DNA from: Chryseobacterium flavum
GTDB taxonomy: Bacteria; Bacteroidota; Bacteroidia; Flavobacteriales; Weeksellaceae
Direction of reading: 5' to 3'
Length of the DNA stretch: 56,336 nt
Assembly: GCF_003385595.1 (NCBI RefSeq)
Contig: NZ_QNUE01000021.1
Coordinates: forward strand, 1 to 56,336
This document shows positions 53,254-56,336 of this stretch, piece by piece; position 1 is the first letter of the stretch, and every line of letters starts with the position of its first letter. The position numbers and the translations under genes were made by a program. The notes below the pieces were generated by a model. It did no database searches. It was not told the origin of the DNA and worked only from the letters and a program-made list of their open reading frames with translations.

Positions 53254-54033
53254 TTAATCTAAACCAATAAACTGCTTTACAACTTTAGCAAACTCAACAG
53301 GATTTTCAGCCTGTACCCAATGCCCGGCGTTCTTTACGGTTACAATACGGGCTTTCGGAAATTGCTGCTTAATCCCAAACTCATCCTGTGGTAAAATGTA
53401 GTTGGATTTATCACCCGCAATAAATAAAGTTTCTCCTTCAAATACTCCAAACTTCACTGCATTTGAAACAAACTCATTATACTTTTCAGACAGTGTTTTA
53501 AGGTTGAACCGCCAGTTAAGTTTTTTCTGATCATCCCAGTATAAATTTTTGGTTAAAAACTGAACGGTAGATCTTTCGGGAATATATTGATTTAAAACAG
53601 CCTCTACGTCATTTCTAGAAGCCACCGTATTAAAATCCACACTTTCCAGTGCTTTTATAACACCCTGATGATGCGGAGGATAAGCTTTTGGGGATATATC
53701 TACAACAATTAACTTATCTACTCTTTCAGGATATTTAATAGCAAACTGCATCACAGCCTTTCCTCCAAGAGAATGCCCCAGAACATGTGCCTTTTGAATT
53801 CCGTAATGATCCATATACCGTGCAATATCATCTGCCAGATCATCATGGGACATACTGTCTGAATGAAAACTACGCCCATGGTTTCTCAAATCAATAAGAT
53901 GTACCGGAAGAAACTCTCCCAGATCTTTTCCAAAGCTTCCCCAGTTATCCAGCATCCCAAACAACCCGTGAAATACCAAAAGAGGGGTTGAGGCGATATT
54001 TTCGCCAAATATTTTTGAATTTAAAATTTCCAT
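53254..54033 (-). CDS. Alpha/beta hydrolase (YbfF-like esterase)
   Basis: The 259-residue cytosolic esterase has the alpha/beta-hydrolase plan: oxyanion-side FHGLFGMLDNWGSF, DLRNHGRS, the nucleophile elbow GHSLGGKAVM, VVDISPKAY and the late catalytic His in NAGHWVQAENP. It resembles E. coli YbfF, a thioesterase/esterase. It is read in the same direction as pdxJ, 36 bases after it. Nothing ties it to the graspetide locus downstream except strand. Confidence 0.88.
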   Translation of the reverse strand: MEILNSKIFGENIASTPLLVFHGLFGMLDNWGSFGKDLGEFLPVHLIDLRNHGRSFHSDSMSHDDLADDIARYMDHYGIQKAHVLGHSLGGKAVMQFAIKYPERVDKLIVVDISPKAYPPHHQGVIKALESVDFNTVASRNDVEAVLNQYIPERSTVQFLTKNLYWDDQKKLNWRFNLKTLSEKYNEFVSNAVKFGVFEGETLFIAGDKSNYILPQDEFGIKQQFPKARIVTVKNAGHWVQAENPVEFAKVVKQFIGLD

Positions 54034-54069
54034 ATCTCTTTAAATAACAAATCAGATGTTATTAATTTT

Positions 54070-54789
54070 TTACCATTTTGCAAGTCTTTTCAGATATGCC
54101 TGTACTGTATTTTCAAGTCCCATATAAAGCGCTTCTGAAATTAAAGCATGCCCGATAGACACTTCCAGCAGATTAGGAATATGATCTGCAAAATACTTTA
54201 AATTATCCAGGCTTAAATCATGACCGGCATTAATACCCAAACCAAACTCCGTGGCAGCAACAGCCGTATCATAATATGGCTTTATAGCCTGTTCTTTATT
54301 GATGGAATAGTTTTTGGCATAAGCTTCTGTATACAGTTCTATTCTGTCAGTTCCCGTCTTAGCGGCATATTCCACTAATTCCGGTAAGGGATCAAGAAAG
54401 ATGGAAGTGCGGATTCCGGCATTTTTAAATGTTGCAATAATCCCGGTAAGGTAGTCCAGGTGTTTTTTGGTATCCCAACCTGCATTTGAGGTAATAGCAT
54501 CATCAGCATCAGGCACCAATGTCACCTGTTCAGGTTTTACATCCAGCACCATATCAATAAAAGACTGATGAGGATTTCCTTCAATATTAAATTCAGTAGT
54601 AACCAATGGTTTCAGATCATAAACATCTTTTCTTGTAATATGTCTTTCATCGGGTCTCGGATGAATTGTAATGCCCTGTCCTCCGAATTCCTGAATCTTT
54701 ACAGCAGCTTCAGTGACACTTGGTGTTTCACCTCCTCTTGCATTTCTTAGTGTCGCAATTTTATTAATGTTTACACTTAATTTTGTCAT
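54070..54789 (-). CDS. pdxJ: Pyridoxine 5'-phosphate synthase
   Basis: PdxJ condenses 1-deoxy-xylulose-5-phosphate with 3-amino-2-oxopropyl phosphate in vitamin B6 synthesis. The 239-residue TIM-barrel protein shows KLSVNINKIATLRNARGGETPSV, GITIHPRPDERHI, PEQVTLVPD, GLGINAGHDLSLDNL and VSIGHALISEALYMGL, the standard family blocks. Length is normal. The alpha/beta hydrolase gene follows. Confidence 0.95.
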   Translation of the reverse strand: MTKLSVNINKIATLRNARGGETPSVTEAAVKIQEFGGQGITIHPRPDERHITRKDVYDLKPLVTTEFNIEGNPHQSFIDMVLDVKPEQVTLVPDADDAITSNAGWDTKKHLDYLTGIIATFKNAGIRTSIFLDPLPELVEYAAKTGTDRIELYTEAYAKNYSINKEQAIKPYYDTAVAATEFGLGINAGHDLSLDNLKYFADHIPNLLEVSIGHALISEALYMGLENTVQAYLKRLAKW

Positions 54790-54898
54790 TTCTTATATAA
54801 ATGTTAGATTTCCGGAAAGACAATACATTTCAATATCAGACTTTCAGTATCTATTGTTATTATATTATTTTATCAGCCGGACATTAACCTCTGGCTGC

Positions 54899-56167
54899 TT
54901 ATACTTTCACGCTTACCTGCATTACCTGAAGATCGAACTCTTTGGAAGCAACCAGCAGGTGGTCAAAAATATCTGCTTGGATCTGTTCAAAACGTATCCA
55001 TTGAGAATCGTTCGTAAAACAATACACTTCCAAAGGAAGTCCCTGAGGAGTTATATCGAGCTGACGAACCATTCTTGTTCCATTCTTATCAATATCAGGA
55101 TCATTCTCTATATACTTTTGTGCATAATATCTGAAAACTCCTATATTGGTCAGTTGCCTTCCGTTAACTATCTTATCCCGGTGCTGCAGTCTTTCATTTT
55201 CTTTTCTGATCTCATTCTTCTTCTCTTCAAGATAATCCGAAATCAGGTTAATTTCTTTTAAGCGTTCAATATCTTCTTCTGTCAGAAATTTAAAAGAATT
55301 GATATTAAAATAAATAGATTTTTTAATTCTCCTTGTATTAGACTCAGACATTACCTGAAGATTCCTGATCTCAGTTGTCAGAAAATCATATGTTGGAATG
55401 GTGGAGACCGTTTTATCAAAATTGGTAATCTTTGTTGTAAGAAGGCTTATTTCAGTAATATTTCCTTCAATACTGTATTTCGGAATGCTGATCCAGTCTC
55501 CTACTTTCAGGTTTTTGGAAGTAGCTACATGGATACCGGTAACAAATCCAAGGATTGTATCTCTGAAGACAAGAACAAGTACAGCAGTAATCGCTCCTAA
55601 GCTTCCAACAATGGTAGTCCCTTTTATCCCAAAAATTACGCAGATTCCTACAACAGTAAAAACAAAAATACCGAGGATCTTCATTGTTTCTGAAATGGCA
55701 TTCAGCGCCATGATCTTATAAAAATCCTGTTTAATAGCAAAATAGTTTCTGAATGCTGTCAGAGACCTGTACAACATTCCTGCAAGGATCAGGACCAATC
55801 CTAAATTAACACTCCGTATAATAAAGATCGTGGTTTTAGGCAGTGCACGTTCAGGAAATATTGATCCCTGTATTGCACCTACAATAATCAGAGCAGCAAA
55901 ATGAGCTACAGAATTACTGATCTTGGACTGGTGAATGGATTTAAGAACAGGAAACTTTTCTTCATTATGAAATAACTTCAGAATAGAGTTAATAACAAAT
56001 TTAAAGACAAAATCAACAATTAAAAATAATGCACAAAGCAATGCCAGTTTTACAATAATATGAAATATCCAGTCCAACCCGGTAGGAGATATCTGGGTGA
56101 TATAATTATACAACTGTTCGCTTACTTCCTGCAAATAGTTTTTGGTTTCTTGTAAGTCATCTTTCAT
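54899..56167 (-). CDS. MscS-family mechanosensitive channel (YbdG-like)
   Basis: The 422-residue inner-membrane protein has about five N-terminal helices and then the MscS core, with the pore-lining helix GSLGAITAVLVLVFRDTILGFVTGI and the beta-domain entry KNLKVGDWISIPKYSIEGNITEISLLTTKI. Length and layout match the YbdG branch rather than the short MscS. It probably releases solutes under osmotic downshock. ATG 56167 is preferred; a TTG frame start at 56218 lies upstream of the -7 element. Confidence 0.9.
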   Translation of the reverse strand: MKDDLQETKNYLQEVSEQLYNYITQISPTGLDWIFHIIVKLALLCALFLIVDFVFKFVINSILKLFHNEEKFPVLKSIHQSKISNSVAHFAALIIVGAIQGSIFPERALPKTTIFIIRSVNLGLVLILAGMLYRSLTAFRNYFAIKQDFYKIMALNAISETMKILGIFVFTVVGICVIFGIKGTTIVGSLGAITAVLVLVFRDTILGFVTGIHVATSKNLKVGDWISIPKYSIEGNITEISLLTTKITNFDKTVSTIPTYDFLTTEIRNLQVMSESNTRRIKKSIYFNINSFKFLTEEDIERLKEINLISDYLEEKKNEIRKENERLQHRDKIVNGRQLTNIGVFRYYAQKYIENDPDIDKNGTRMVRQLDITPQGLPLEVYCFTNDSQWIRFEQIQADIFDHLLVASKEFDLQVMQVSVKV

Positions 56168-56173
56168 TGACAG

Positions 56174-56181
56174 CAAATTTA
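56174..56181 (-). promoter_or_regulatory. -7 promoter element for the MscS gene
   Basis: On the minus strand this is TAAATTTG, matching TAnnTTTG, six bases upstream of ATG 56167. No TTG is correctly spaced. Confidence 0.4.
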
Positions 56182-56336
56182 TAAAATAAGAATGATGATT
56201 GTAGATATTCACAATCAATTTTCATCCCAAAAAGCTTAATATATCAAATATTTTGTGAAAGCATCAATCCCTTGTCATTTTTTACAAACCCTCAATTGTA
56301 AAAGAAATTTAAACTATAAATAACAAACACTTATTA

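Noticed and set aside
1..56336. CRISPR arrays, tRNA, rRNA, integrases and transposases
   Set aside because: None seen on reading both strands; no regular spaced repeats and no recognisable mobile-element proteins.

Overview
The window is ordinary chromosomal DNA of a Bacteroidota bacterium of the family Weeksellaceae, most likely Chryseobacterium or a close relative. Four things point there: the low GC content, Bacteroidota-type promoter elements (TAnnTTTG, sometimes with an upstream TTG), the gldJ-porU-porV type IX secretion genes, and a microviridin-type graspetide locus together with a chromosomal subclass B1 metallo-beta-lactamase. Genus and protein names come from recognising family motifs by eye; no database search was run. 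I see no tRNA, rRNA, CRISPR array, insertion sequence, integrase or phage gene.

Layout. 1-9.8 kb holds mixed housekeeping genes: a secreted thioredoxin-fold protein, FabH, CorA, a membrane-inserted patatin, a DUF2199 pair, an HxlR/quinone-reductase divergon, a secreted protein with a disrupted signal peptide, DNA-3-methyladenine glycosylase I and a fused DoxD-DoxA protein. 10.9-15.7 kb is a tetR-tolC-emrA-emrB drug-efflux operon read on the minus strand, with a convincing promoter and operator. 15.9-22.6 kb carries holB, an outer-membrane protein with lptC, anmK, a SRPBCC protein, a NUDIX hydrolase and murF. 22.6-29.5 kb is the type IX secretion locus: gldJ, and divergently the sortase porU and the outer-membrane protein porV. 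29.7-45 kb carries the metallo-beta-lactamase, a FUSC membrane protein, a phosphopantetheinyl transferase, ahcY, yiaA, purE and purK (5 kb apart), an EamA transporter, a CPA2 antiporter, and a TauE/DUF1634 export pair divergent from a DUF1543 gene. 45.3-56.2 kb starts with a plus-strand endonuclease/phosphatase-fold protein. After it every gene is on the minus strand: an unannotated 46-residue ORF behind mvaD, an acyl-CoA ligase with an SDR reductase, the graspetide locus (precursor peptide and two ATP-grasp ligases), an alpha/beta hydrolase, pdxJ and an MscS channel.

The most interesting part is the compact graspetide locus at 50891-53138. A 72-residue precursor has a microviridin leader (PFFASFLE) and a single core TMKYPSDGDDD. 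A strong hairpin lies between the precursor gene and two overlapping ATP-grasp genes. One of these resembles the ester-forming enzyme and the other the amide-forming enzyme of microviridin assembly. The usual Glu acceptors appear to be Asp here, and no transporter, protease or acetyltransferase is adjacent. Secondary points of interest are an operator overlapping the -33 element of the tetR efflux operon, a one-base lesion in a signal peptide, the small ORF two bases behind mvaD, a patatin carrying a transmembrane hairpin, and a 68-bp intergenic palindrome.
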